Shown piece after piece: positions 24,144 to 31,758 of a DNA stretch of 39,948 nt. Both the position numbers and the translations under genes were made by a program. This DNA is from Lachnospiraceae bacterium (GTDB lineage: Bacteria > Bacillota > Clostridia > Lachnospirales > Lachnospiraceae), in contig JAFZOW010000036.1 in assembly GCA_017552715.1 (NCBI GenBank), positions 1 to 39,948 on the forward strand. The letters are read 5' to 3'. The notes beneath the pieces were generated by a model. That model saw nothing but the letters and a program-made list of their open reading frames with translations. It made no database searches and had not been told where the DNA came from. How positions within the stretch are numbered: the stretch's first letter is position 1; the number at the start of each line of letters is the position of its first letter.

Positions 24144-25445
24144 TCAGGGTGTCATGATCGTCACATAAAGACGTTTTTTCCCGAACTGCTTGGCATCCTC
24201 GTGATTTTCAAAATAAACATCGATATGATTCTTTTTGATCCCTCCGCCGCAGTCTTCCGCGACATAGGTACCCATGCCCTCGATCTCCACCAGGCTGCCG
24301 TAAGGGATCACGGAAGGATCCACCGCAATGGTACGTCCCTCCTCCGGAATGGTTCCGGTAGCCGTATGCGGCTCGCCCCCACGCACCTCGGGGCTGTATT
24401 TTCCGCAGCAGATCTTGCAGGGGCAATAAGCGGTAACGATAAAGAGCACCGCCTGGCCGCTGATCTTGGCATAATCCAGCGAATCCATGATGGTGTCACT
24501 GAGCACATAGCCCGCCAGCCCGTTATACTGCACCATGGTAAAATCCCCGTCCTGCCCAAGGATACGCACATTGCTTCCGGCAGGCAGATTGGCCAGAAGG
24601 TTGAACTCATCATCCGGAGCGCTCCTGAGGCCCGTCTGGGAACCGATACGGTATTCCAGCTGAGGAGCATCGCTCCTGGCTTTCTTCTTTTCCTCCTCCG
24701 TCTTATCCGCCGTCTTCTTGGTCTCGGCACTCTTCGGCAGCGAAACTGCAGCTCCGCCTTCATCGGAAGCGATCTCGGGCAGTACTACCGAAGGCGCCGC
24801 GGGACGAAGGTTGATGGACCGCGCCATATCATCCAGGATCGCACGGTCATCCACACATTCCGCGTAGATATAGCCTTCCTGTTCCCCGTCGGATACGCGG
24901 TAGTAGGAATTCTTTGCTTCCCCGAGATATCGGACCGAATCCCCCACCTTCAGCTGTCCCAGCTTTTTGCTGGTAGAGGAAGCGCTCTCACGCAGATTTG
25001 CCGTGGAGGTGACCTCAAGATATACCGGCGACTTCTCGGCCGGAAGGTTCAGGTTCAAAGCCAGAGTCACCGCAAACTGCCTGCGGTTCTCCCTGCCGTC
25101 CATAGCCATATCACGAACTTCCCGTGCCGTAATGACATTACTCTCCGGAGCCTCGTCTTCTTCTGATTCCCCGGGGATCATCAGCGCGCTGCGGAGCAGG
25201 TAGCCTTTGGTCCCCTCACTCTCCACCAGCACATAGCCATTCTTCTCCCCGCCGATGAGACGGACCGTCGCACCCTCAGGAAGCGTCATGACCCACTCTC
25301 CCTCCACGGAAGGACTCTTCCGAAGATTGGAGCGCTCAGTCAGCACATATTCATCATCGCCATCCTCTGCAAATGCAGCTGTACCGGCAAAGAAAAGCAC
25401 CGATAATACTATGAACAGAAGACAGATTCGTTTACCATATAACAT
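24144..25445 (-). CDS. Secreted SH3b x3 and 3D-domain cell-wall protein
   Basis: 433 residues. Signal peptide 1-26 (hydrophobic LLFIVLSVLFFAGTA, cut after AFA). Three bacterial SH3 domains at about 33-88, 143-195 and 265-318, each with the ANLRxS or GLRSxP start and a GY(L/V/I) end. A Lys/Glu-rich linker lies near 240-262. Residues 335-433 are a 3D domain: TAYCPC...CC, HTATGTIPEEGRTIAVDP, VEDCGG-like AEDCGGGIK, and HIDVYF, whose Asp residues (377, 398, 409) give the family its name and form the lytic-transglycosylase-like active site. It probably binds and remodels peptidoglycan outside the cell. The ATG at 25445 lacks a clear ribosome site, which is unusual here. Promoter at 25493-25521. Confidence 0.92.
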   Translation of the reverse strand: MLYGKRICLLFIVLSVLFFAGTAAFAEDGDDEYVLTERSNLRKSPSVEGEWVMTLPEGATVRLIGGEKNGYVLVESEGTKGYLLRSALMIPGESEEDEAPESNVITAREVRDMAMDGRENRRQFAVTLALNLNLPAEKSPVYLEVTSTANLRESASSTSKKLGQLKVGDSVRYLGEAKNSYYRVSDGEQEGYIYAECVDDRAILDDMARSINLRPAAPSVVLPEIASDEGGAAVSLPKSAETKKTADKTEEEKKKARSDAPQLEYRIGSQTGLRSAPDDEFNLLANLPAGSNVRILGQDGDFTMVQYNGLAGYVLSDTIMDSLDYAKISGQAVLFIVTAYCPCKICCGKYSPEVRGGEPHTATGTIPEEGRTIAVDPSVIPYGSLVEIEGMGTYVAEDCGGGIKKNHIDVYFENHEDAKQFGKKRLYVTIMTP

Positions 25446-25492
25446 ATTTTGTAAACCACTGAGAGTACAGACTCCCTCTTATCGCTCATTAT

Positions 25493-25521
25493 ATGATAAG
25501 ATGGAAAAAAAAGACTGTCAA
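25493..25521 (-). promoter_or_regulatory. Promoter of SH3b-3D gene
   Basis: Minus strand TTGACA (25521-25516), 17 bp, TATCAT (25498-25493); an overlapping TATAAT follows at 25493-25488 but would be 22 bp from the -35. Confidence 0.78.
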
Positions 25522-25543
25522 GCCGCTAGATTTTGGGCTCGAC

Positions 25544-25575
25544 AAAACAAAAACAGGCCACATATGGTGACCTGT
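25544..25575 (-). terminator. Terminator of HPr-like gene
   Basis: Minus strand ACAGGTCAC / GTGGCCTGT stem with a 5-base loop, followed by TTTTGTTTT, 10 bp past the stop. Confidence 0.9.
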
Positions 25576-25584
25576 ACTTAAACA

Positions 25585-25833
25585 TTAATCGCATTCAAAG
25601 CATCCGGCGATCTCTCCTGCCGCCAGCTGTTCGTCCGATCCATCCGCGATCAGCTCCAGGCTGGTGCCCTGCTGAAGCTTCAGTATCGTCATGCCCATGA
25701 TACTTTTCATGTTGATCTTTTTTTCTCCCTCCTGAATATGCAGCGAACAATTGTAGTGGCATGCCGACTGCACCAGATAAGGGATAATGTCCGGCCCAAA
25801 TTCCTTCTTAATCCGGATGGTTTTCTGTATCAT
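25585..25833 (-). CDS. HPr-fold protein lacking the catalytic histidine (Crh-like)
   Basis: 82 residues from ATG 25833, a start that matches the usual HPr N terminus (MIQKTIRI); AAGGA lies about 10 bases upstream. A TTG at 25878 could extend it by 15 residues but has no ribosome site. The fold follows HPr: helix PYLVQSACHYNCS, strand LHIQEGEKKINM, KSIMGMTIL, then GTSLELIADGSDEQLAAGEI. At the position of GLHARP this protein has GPDIIP, so His15 is Asp and Arg17 is Ile; PTS phosphotransfer is not possible. The regulatory serine is kept (Ser44 in KSIMG, HPr Ser46). That combination recalls Crh, a regulator phosphorylated by HPr kinase. No PTS genes are nearby. Role inferred, not shown. Confidence 0.82.
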   Translation of the reverse strand: MIQKTIRIKKEFGPDIIPYLVQSACHYNCSLHIQEGEKKINMKSIMGMTILKLQQGTSLELIADGSDEQLAAGEIAGCFECD

Positions 25834-25888
25834 CTGATCCACATCCTTTTTGTTTTGTTCACCCCCAAACAACCCCAAAAAAGATGCC

Positions 25889-25919
25889 TAAAAAAAATGC
25901 TGACCAAGCAGCATTTTTC
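25889..25919 (-). terminator. Terminator of tRNA-Gly
   Basis: Minus strand AAAAATGCTG / CAGCATTTTT stem with CTTGGT loop and a run of T, beginning two bases after the tRNA 3' end. The HPr-like gene downstream may depend on readthrough, as no other promoter is obvious. Confidence 0.9.
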
Positions 25920-25920
25920 G

Positions 25921-25993
25921 AGCGATAGACGGGACTCGAACCCGCGAGCTCAACCTTGGCAAGGTCGTGTGCTACCAACTGCACCACTATCGC
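25921..25993 (-). tRNA. tRNA-Gly (anticodon GCC)
   Basis: 73 nt: acceptor GCGATAG/CTATCGC, discriminator T, D arm GTGCAGTTGGTAGCAC, anticodon stem CGACC/GGTTG, loop TTGCCAA giving GCC, T loop GGTTCGAGTCC. CCA is not encoded. Confidence 0.95.
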
Positions 25994-26020
25994 ATCTCGT
26001 CTGCCTCAACAGACAAATAG

Positions 26021-26049
26021 ATAATACGACATTGAAATGGATTTGTCAA
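26021..26049 (-). promoter_or_regulatory. Promoter of tRNA-Gly
   Basis: Minus strand TTGACA (26049-26044), 17 bp, TATTAT (26026-26021), about 28 bp before the tRNA. Confidence 0.87.
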
Positions 26050-26057
26050 GCACTTTT

Positions 26058-27398
26058 TTAATCCATTTTAACAAGCAGTGTATATATGCGTTTCAGGGAC
26101 TCATCGATACGTTCTTCGCTGAGTGTCCCGTCATTGACCGCTTCCAGCAGAGTCTTCCTGGCTTCATCCAGATCCTTCTGTTTGCGGAAATAAAGCATAT
26201 CGGCTCCGGCCAGTACCGCGGAGAGCGCGGCGTTACCGGCCTTATCCTTTTCGCTGCAGGCTGCCTGATCCAAGGGTGAGGTAAGGATCACGCCGTCGTA
26301 CCCCAGTTCCTGACGCAGTATGCTGCTTACCAGCTCTTTTGAAAGACAGGCACTGCCTTCCACCCCATCCACAGACGGAAGAGTGATATTGCTGACCATG
26401 ATCATATCGGCTCCGGCCTTCATACCGGAAAGAAAGGGCAGGAATTCACAGGCGCGCATCTCATCCAGACTGCGCTCACTGGATATGGCAGCATTCTCCG
26501 GATCGGCAGTTGCTTCCCCTTCTCCGGGAAAAGCCGTAAGGCAGGACAGCCTCCCGCCTTCCGCCAGGCCTTCCACGGCGGCAGTGACCATGGCATCCGT
26601 GGTATCGGTATCATCGGAAAAAACGCGGTCCTTCAGATAGCAGTTATCCGAAGTCTTCACGCTGGCGACCGGAGCAAGATCCCCGTCCAAGTCGAAGTCG
26701 GAAAGCACATCGGCAATGGCACGATAAGCATCCTTAACCGCAGCATCGTCTCCTTCAGCGGCCAGCTCCGCCGCACTTTTCTGTGCTTCCACACTTCCGA
26801 TCTTTCCGGACAGCTTACTGCCCTCTTCATTGACAAAACAAAGGATCCTGCGATTATAATCCTCCCGGTACATATCTCTTATGTCTTTGATCAGCTGCCG
26901 GAATTTTTCCTCGCTCTCTATATTCTTCTCATCAAAAATAATAGCGCTCACCGCGTACTCTGCGAGCGCCTCCTTTGTCTTTTCTCCTGCCACGGTTGCC
27001 CTGTCCACACCGGTGATCGCCTCCGGGCTCACCATAAAGAGTCCGTCTATCTTCTGTTCCAGCTCCATCCCTTCCAGGAGAGCCATAACGGCGGGATCTT
27101 CTTCATCTTCCGCCACGGCGGCCTCGGTAGGCGTAGGCTCCAGAAGCTCATCCATCGGTTCCGGTGTAGAGATCTTTCCCTGCTCATCCGCAGGTGAAGG
27201 TTCCGCCTCGATCCGGGGCTGCGTTTCCGGCTTTTTTTCGGCTGCTGTCTTCTTAGCTCCCTGCAAATAGCGTATCAGGAAATATCCGCCGCAGACCAGC
27301 GCGGCAAGTAACAGGATCAGTGTCAGCCATGCCAGTATCTGATTCCTCATACGGCGACGGCGCCTGTATTCCCTTCGGTCCATATTATCTTTCGGCAT
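26058..27398 (-). CDS. Membrane-anchored NagZ-like GH3 protein, catalytic residues missing
   Basis: 446 residues. A very basic N terminus (RREYRRRRRMRNQ) precedes one membrane helix (21-44), then a Pro/Glu/Thr linker (about 50-103) and a GH3 N-terminal-type barrel (105-446) outside the membrane. Landmarks align with NagZ: SAIIFDEKNI, CFVNEEGSKL (normally DQEGG), LAPVASV, LTAFPGEG (normally KHFPGHG), and YDGVILTSPLDQAA (normally TDDL, with the Asp nucleophile). The catalytic Lys-His, the loop His and the nucleophile Asp are all changed, so hexosaminidase activity is unlikely. It may bind cell-wall sugars or act as a regulator. GGAGG precedes the ATG; promoter at 27442-27470. Confidence 0.85.
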   Translation of the reverse strand: MPKDNMDRREYRRRRRMRNQILAWLTLILLLAALVCGGYFLIRYLQGAKKTAAEKKPETQPRIEAEPSPADEQGKISTPEPMDELLEPTPTEAAVAEDEEDPAVMALLEGMELEQKIDGLFMVSPEAITGVDRATVAGEKTKEALAEYAVSAIIFDEKNIESEEKFRQLIKDIRDMYREDYNRRILCFVNEEGSKLSGKIGSVEAQKSAAELAAEGDDAAVKDAYRAIADVLSDFDLDGDLAPVASVKTSDNCYLKDRVFSDDTDTTDAMVTAAVEGLAEGGRLSCLTAFPGEGEATADPENAAISSERSLDEMRACEFLPFLSGMKAGADMIMVSNITLPSVDGVEGSACLSKELVSSILRQELGYDGVILTSPLDQAACSEKDKAGNAALSAVLAGADMLYFRKQKDLDEARKTLLEAVNDGTLSEERIDESLKRIYTLLVKMD

Positions 27399-27441
27399 AA
27401 AGTCCTCCGCAAATAAAACTACTTATGTAAACAATCGCTTT

Positions 27442-27470
27442 ATAATAGCACGAAGCCGAAAAGATTGCAA
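27442..27470 (-). promoter_or_regulatory. Promoter of NagZ-like gene
   Basis: Minus strand TTGCAA (27470-27465), 17 bp, TATTAT (27447-27442), about 45 bp before the start codon. It lies 30 bp beyond the end of the candidate ncRNA. Confidence 0.7.
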
Positions 27471-27499
27471 GTCCCCCCGGGGATGCACGCAGACAACGC

Positions 27500-27927
27500 G
27501 AAAGCCCTTGCAGTCTTATTTAATGCTGCAAGGGCTTTCACTCAAGCTCAGTATCCAATGGACCTTACCTCCTGTACTTCGAATTCACTCTGTCCATTTC
27601 CGAGTGCCCTGTCCGTTACCCGGCATCCGCCGCGGACGATCCCTATTCACTTGACCTGCTTCTCAGTTCCGCTACCCGACATCCTTCATCTTTGCACTTA
27701 TGCTGCAACGGTTGGAATATGTTCTTCGTTGCTCCTGCGATGAAACTTAATCAAGCTGCTTTCCTGAGCCCCTGTATCCCCTTTGCTTCCTGCGGATGAT
27801 ATGATCAAATTCTTACCTGGAAAACTCATCCTGCTTCTTCGCAACTATGGGATACTGCTTTCTTACTTAGGTGGACTGTACCTCCGTCTCTTTTTTTATC
27901 TTCTCAACAATCTCTCTTGTTGTTATG
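27500..27927 (-). ncRNA. Candidate large structured non-coding RNA (about 430 nt)
   Basis: This gene-free stretch has a consensus promoter (27933-27960) and no plausible reading frame. A minus-strand transcript can form many stems. Plus-strand positions: 27794-27799 with 27836-27841 (GGATGA/TCATCC); 27685-27690 with 27739-27744 (TTCATC/GATGAA), enclosing 27705-27710 with 27727-27732 (GCAACG/CGTTGC) and a GCA/TGC mini-hairpin; 27611-27615 with 27633-27637 (GTCCG/CGGAC); 27586-27590 with 27602-27606 (CACTC/GAGTG), whose loop 27592-27597 pairs with 27558-27563, a pseudoknot. It ends in a perfect 14-bp hairpin (27500-27513/27526-27539) without a T run. A 17-nt motif occurs twice (27612-27628, 27668-27684; 15 of 17 identical). 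It is not RNase P, tmRNA, SRP, 6S or a T-box by their known signatures. The raiA RNA family is a possibility I cannot confirm. Confidence 0.68.
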
Positions 27928-27932
27928 TACTT

Positions 27933-27960
27933 ATCTTACCACATTTTTCTAAATTGTCAA
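27933..27960 (-). promoter_or_regulatory. Strong promoter of the candidate ncRNA
   Basis: Minus strand TTGACA (27960-27955), 16 bp, TAAGAT (27938-27933), preceded by an A/T-rich UP-like block (27961-27992). No coding start follows for more than 500 bp. Confidence 0.82.
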
Positions 27961-28009
27961 TACTTTTTTGAAAATTATTTTAAATTTTTTATCCAACTTG
28001 AGAGGCCCG

Positions 28010-28035
28010 AAAAAAAGGGCTTTTCAGCCCTTTTT
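28010..28035 (-). terminator. Terminator of hom-lysC
   Basis: Minus strand AAAGGGCT / AGCCCTTT stem with GAAA loop followed by T residues, about 45 bp after the lysC stop. Confidence 0.92.
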
Positions 28036-28077
28036 CCGAGATATCACTGTATATTATCCTCAAAAAGATCAGTCAGA

Positions 28078-29286
28078 TCATTCTTCCAGGCCGAAGATCT
28101 CGTGGGCCGCATTCATGGCCTTCTCCACTTCCTTCTCATCAATGAGTACCGTAACGCGGATCTCGGAAGTGCTGATCATCTTAATATTGATATTGGAATT
28201 ATAAAGTGCTTCAAACATGCGTGCAGCCACACCGGGATTGCTCATCATGCCGGCGCCCACAACGGAAACCTTTGCCACACCCTTTTCGCATTCCAGCTTC
28301 TCATATTTCAGGCGGCTCTTGTTCTCTTCGATCACACGGATGGCATCATCCGCATAATCACCGGTCACGGTAAAGGCGATATCCTGGCTGTTATCGCGGC
28401 CTACGCTCTGCAGGATCATATCTACATTGATGTTGGCCTGTGCCAGTGCATCGAAAAGACGGAAGGCACTGCCCGGCTTATCACTTAAGCCCACCACCGA
28501 GATCTTGGCACAATTCTTGTCGGACGCAACGCCGCTAACTAACATTCTTTCCACTTTAACTTCCTCCTTCACTACGGTTCCTTCTTCATTGGTAAGGCTG
28601 GAGCGGACCACCAGCTGTACACCGTATTTCTTGGCAAGCTCCACGGAACGGTTGTGCAGAACCCCCGCTCCCAGGGTTGCCAGATCCAGCATCTCGTCAT
28701 AGGTGATCTCCGGAAGTTTCCGCGCCTTCTTCACCACGCGGGGATCCGCCGTATACACCCCGTCCACGTCCGTATAGATCTCGCAGGCATCCGCTTTCAG
28801 CGCCGCCGCCAGAGCCACCGCCGTGGTATCCGAGCCCCCCCGGCCCAAAGTCGTATAATTGCCGTACTTGTCGACACCCTGGAAGCCAGTCACGATCACG
28901 ATCTTCTTCTGATCCAGCTCGTGCCTTATGCGCTCGGTATCGATACGCTTTAAGCGTGCATTGGAATAGTTGGACGTGGTATGCATGGCAACCTGAAAAG
29001 CATTCAGGGAGACTGCGGGGATACCCAGCGTCGCAAAAGCCATGGCGGCAAGCGCCACACTTGTCTGCTCTCCCGTGGTCAGCAGCATGTCCATCTCGCG
29101 TCTCGAAGGCTCCGGATTGATGTTCCGCGCCATCTCGATCAGCTCGTCCGTCATCTTACCCATGGCAGAGAGCACCACCACCACATCATTTCCTTTCTGG
29201 TACTCATCCGCACAGCGGCGGGCCACATTCAGGATCCTTTCCTTATTGGCCACCGAGGTGCCGCCGAATTTCTTGACGATCAGCAT
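28078..29286 (-). CDS. lysC: Aspartate kinase
   Basis: 402 residues. It phosphorylates aspartate, the first step to lysine, threonine, methionine and diaminopimelate. Residues 1-235 are the kinase domain: KFGGTSV (6-12), the TTGEQTSVALAA block, TGFQGVDKYGNYTTLGRGGSDTTAVALA, and EIYTDVDGVYTADPR. Two ACT domains follow (about 260-330 and 340-402), including DKPGSAFRLFDALAQANINVDMI, a site of amino-acid feedback control. GGGAGG lies five bases before the ATG. It is 16 bp after hom, so the two enzymes are co-transcribed. The length is normal for monofunctional aspartokinases. Which amino acid inhibits it cannot be read. Confidence 0.97.
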   Translation of the reverse strand: MLIVKKFGGTSVANKERILNVARRCADEYQKGNDVVVVLSAMGKMTDELIEMARNINPEPSRREMDMLLTTGEQTSVALAAMAFATLGIPAVSLNAFQVAMHTTSNYSNARLKRIDTERIRHELDQKKIVIVTGFQGVDKYGNYTTLGRGGSDTTAVALAAALKADACEIYTDVDGVYTADPRVVKKARKLPEITYDEMLDLATLGAGVLHNRSVELAKKYGVQLVVRSSLTNEEGTVVKEEVKVERMLVSGVASDKNCAKISVVGLSDKPGSAFRLFDALAQANINVDMILQSVGRDNSQDIAFTVTGDYADDAIRVIEENKSRLKYEKLECEKGVAKVSVVGAGMMSNPGVAARMFEALYNSNINIKMISTSEIRVTVLIDEKEVEKAMNAAHEIFGLEE

Positions 29287-29302
29287 AATTCCCTCCCAAA
29301 GA

Positions 29303-30499
29303 TCAAACTCTGTAATACCGGATCACTGCCGGAAGATCCGCAAGCTTCTTCTGAAAATCCCTTTCGGTCACAGGCGCCGTCAGGAAGGCCGTCTCCCCGT
29401 TAACACCCTCTTGAGCTTTCGCCTCACAGCCGAATGCAGCCTCCGCCGCAGCCGCGCCTTCCTGCTTCACACGCAGGAGATAACGAAAACTCAGATCCCC
29501 GATATCCTTAAGCTGTACTTTTTCCTCTGACCAGCAATGTCCCACATTCTTTCCCGGATGATTGACGCATTCCACCGCATCGCCCACCACTGCCGAAGCC
29601 GTGGCAAGTTTACCGGCACCGCGTCCGTAATACATGGAATCATCCAGCATATCGGAATGGATCAGCACCCCGTTGAAAACATCCCGCACGCACAGCAGCG
29701 GGTTGTCCTTCGGAATAAAACGCGGGCTGACCATGGCATATACACCGTTTTCCGCAAACTCACACATGGCAACCAGCTTGATACTGCCTCCCAGTGCTTT
29801 GGCATATTCCATATCCACAGGCTCCACTTTCGTGATGCCTTCCATATACATAGAAGAATAGTCCACCTTCTTCCCCAGTACCAGGGAAGCCAGGATGGCA
29901 ATCTTTCTGGCGGGATCGTGTCCCTCAATATCCGCCGTAGGATCCTTTTCCGCATAGCCCAGCTCCTGAGCCTCTTTCAGCGCCTCGTCAAAAGCGATGC
30001 CCGCCAGCTCCATACGGTGCAGGATATAATTGGTGGTCCCGTTTAAGATCCCGAAGATGCTCTCGATGCGCTCTGCCGTAAGTGCACGGTAGATGGTGCG
30101 GATCAGCGGGATGCCGCCGCCCACGCTGGCTTCAAAGAGATAACTGCAGTTATGCTCCTTCGCGATACGTGCCAGCTCGGCACCGTGCAGCTCCACCAGT
30201 TCCTTATTGGAAGTGCATACGCTCTTCCCTGCCATCAGGGCACGCTTCGTAAAATCATAGGCAGCTCCGGCGCCGCCCATGGTCTCGCAGACCACTTTCA
30301 CGCTCTCGTCCGAAAGGATAACATCCACATCGTGAACGAGGCGATCCTCGTAAGGATCACCGGGGAAATCCCGAAGATCCAGGATATACTTAACATGAAG
30401 TCCCTCGCAGCGTTTGGCGATGACCTCCGCGTTCTTTTCGATGACCTCTACCACACCGCTTCCGACGGTGCCGTAGCCCAGTACTGCCGCTTCTGTCAT
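29303..30499 (-). CDS. hom: Homoserine dehydrogenase
   Basis: 398 residues. It reduces aspartate semialdehyde to homoserine with NAD(P)H. Residues 4-15 carry the Rossmann motif (VLGYGTVGSGVV); then CTSNKELVELHG, EASVGGGIPLIRT, GILNGTTNYIL, LGYAEKDPTADIEGHDPARK, typical of the catalytic domain. The C-terminal 85 residues (RYLLRVKQEG...) are a shortened ACT-like domain with an alanine-rich stretch, less conserved than the 430-residue form, so threonine regulation may be altered. AAAGGAAAAAG precedes the ATG. It is followed by lysC in the same transcript. Promoter at 30535-30563; the leader is too short for a riboswitch or attenuator. Confidence 0.96.
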   Translation of the reverse strand: MTEAAVLGYGTVGSGVVEVIEKNAEVIAKRCEGLHVKYILDLRDFPGDPYEDRLVHDVDVILSDESVKVVCETMGGAGAAYDFTKRALMAGKSVCTSNKELVELHGAELARIAKEHNCSYLFEASVGGGIPLIRTIYRALTAERIESIFGILNGTTNYILHRMELAGIAFDEALKEAQELGYAEKDPTADIEGHDPARKIAILASLVLGKKVDYSSMYMEGITKVEPVDMEYAKALGGSIKLVAMCEFAENGVYAMVSPRFIPKDNPLLCVRDVFNGVLIHSDMLDDSMYYGRGAGKLATASAVVGDAVECVNHPGKNVGHCWSEEKVQLKDIGDLSFRYLLRVKQEGAAAAEAAFGCEAKAQEGVNGETAFLTAPVTERDFQKKLADLPAVIRYYRV

Positions 30500-30534
30500 T
30501 TCTTTTTCCTTTCTTTAAACCACAACAACGAAAC

Positions 30535-30563
30535 AGTGTACCACATTCCTTTTATACAATCAA
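30535..30563 (-). promoter_or_regulatory. Promoter of hom-lysC
   Basis: Minus strand TTGATT (30563-30558), 17 bp, TACACT (30540-30535), 36 bp before the hom start. The gap between the TetR stop and hom is only 69 bp. Confidence 0.65.
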
Positions 30564-30568
30564 GCTCT

Positions 30569-31165
30569 TTATAATAATGCCTGCATCGCATTGATATGCT
30601 TCTGCACTTCCATCAGGTAGCGCCCCGGAGCAAAGACCGGTGAACGGTATCCGTCCGCCATCAGTGCCTCTATGGTATAATCCAGCATATCGATGAGCAG
30701 CAGATAGTCCTCTTTATTACGAAGAGCACTGTAATCCGCCTGCATCATGATCCCCGAAAGCTGTTCCGCATATTTCTGCCGGGGCTCCCGGATCAGCTCT
30801 GCCACATCCGGATCCTCTTCCCTCACGATGCTGTTCAGGAAAAGAGGAAGATAGGGATACTTCTCCATCATATCCATCTTGCAGGCTTCTATCTCGTAGC
30901 GCAGACGGAAATAATCCATCCCCGGGGTGAAGGGCTTCATGGACAGCTCCAGCATGGCATATTTAAGCCCGTAACTGGCCACAAAGGAATAGAGCCCGGG
31001 CTTGTTCTCAAAATAATGGAACCACAGCCCCTTGCTGACCCCGCAGACACGCACCATCTCGTCCGTAGATGCATGCCTGTAACCATACAGGGAAAAGACC
31101 TGCATGGCTCCGTTGATCATCTTATCCTGTTTTTCTTTTTTTAAGGAAAAGAACTTTTCATTCAT
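30569..31165 (-). CDS. TetR-family transcriptional regulator
   Basis: 198 residues. The N-terminal helix-turn-helix spans about 10-60: KMINGAMQVFSLYGYRHASTDEMVRVCGVSKGLWFHYFENK is split here only to note its parts: AMQVFSLYGY, the STDEMVRVCGVS recognition region and GLWFHYFENK. The remaining helices form a ligand and dimer domain with no recognisable ligand signature. The ATG at 31165 lacks a strong ribosome site (GAGGCGG is 16-17 bases away). A 13-bp perfect palindrome overlaps the predicted transcription start, so autorepression is likely. A YtxH-like gene is divergent, 136 bp away, and could be co-controlled. Confidence 0.92.
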   Translation of the reverse strand: MNEKFFSLKKEKQDKMINGAMQVFSLYGYRHASTDEMVRVCGVSKGLWFHYFENKPGLYSFVASYGLKYAMLELSMKPFTPGMDYFRLRYEIEACKMDMMEKYPYLPLFLNSIVREEDPDVAELIREPRQKYAEQLSGIMMQADYSALRNKEDYLLLIDMLDYTIEALMADGYRSPVFAPGRYLMEVQKHINAMQALL

Positions 31166-31181
31166 AATTCTGCGTTGACCG

Positions 31182-31226
31182 CCTCAGTCTGAGGGATATC
31201 ATATAAGATTTTCACATTTTTTTCAA
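31182..31226 (-). promoter_or_regulatory. tetR promoter with palindromic operator
   Basis: Minus strand TTGAAA (31226-31221), 17 bp, TATGAT (31203-31198), with the palindrome CCTCAG-T-CTGAGG (31182-31194) at the predicted start site. A 12-bp direct repeat TTTTTCAAGGCT lies at 31219-31230 and 31242-31253, giving a second TTGAAA 23 bp upstream. Confidence 0.78.
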
Positions 31227-31301
31227 GGCTAAAGTCTTTTCTTTTTCAAGGCTTTGCGGTAGAATATGCTTATCATTCTCATACGAAAGGAGTGCATCAA
31301 C

Positions 31302-31706
31302 ATGGCAAGAAAATTTGGGAGCTTAATGCTGTTCGGTCTGGCCGCCGGCGCCGCTGCCGCGGGAGTTTATCATTATCTTCAGACCCGTGAAAAAGAACTG
31401 GCAGATATCGATGATTTCGATGATCTGGAGAATCTTAACGAAGAGAAGAGCAAAAAGAGCTATGTAAATCTGGACAATGTAAAGAGCTTTGCCGGCGAGA
31501 CCTTTGACAAGGCCAAGGAAGCCGCAAAGGAAGCCTACGATGTGGTGAGCAAGAAGGTAGGCGAGGTTGTCTCCGATCTTTCCGAGAAAAAGGAAGAAGC
31601 GGAAGACGATGCGGTGGAAGTCGTGAGTGATGCCGCCGAGGCTGCTGCGGAGACCGCCGGTGAGGAAGCTTCCTCCAGCGAAGATTTTTTCGACGATAAA
31701 GAATAA
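31302..31706 (+). CDS. YtxH-like small membrane-associated protein
   Basis: 134 residues from ATG 31302, with AAAGGAG nine bases upstream; an earlier in-frame start (31266) precedes the ribosome site. One hydrophobic Gly/Ala-rich helix (SLMLFGLAAGAAAAGVYHY, residues 6-24) is followed by a long charged, Ala/Glu/Asp/Lys-rich helical tail that ends in DDKE. This matches YtxH-like proteins of Firmicutes, which are linked to general stress. It is divergent from tetR, with only a moderate -10 (TAGAAT near 31260) visible. The hairpin and T run at 31720-31758 end the transcript. Function not established. Confidence 0.8.
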   Translation: MARKFGSLMLFGLAAGAAAAGVYHYLQTREKELADIDDFDDLENLNEEKSKKSYVNLDNVKSFAGETFDKAKEAAKEAYDVVSKKVGEVVSDLSEKKEEAEDDAVEVVSDAAEAAAETAGEEASSSEDFFDDKE

Positions 31707-31719
31707 GACATTTGCTTTT

Positions 31720-31758
31720 CGCCGCTTCAGGAAACTGAGGCGGCGTTTTTTTTATTTT
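31720..31758 (+). terminator. Terminator of YtxH-like gene
   Basis: GCCGC TTCAG GAAA CTGAG GCGGC with a GAAA loop, followed by eight T. Confidence 0.93.

Noticed and set aside
27871-28488. Plus-strand open frame of about 205 codons over the ncRNA promoter and lysC
   Set aside because: It spans the AT-rich promoter, the lysC terminator and antisense lysC; composition is not protein-like.
30500-30534. Lysine or threonine riboswitch before hom-lysC
   Set aside because: The leader between promoter and start is only about 30 bases, too short.
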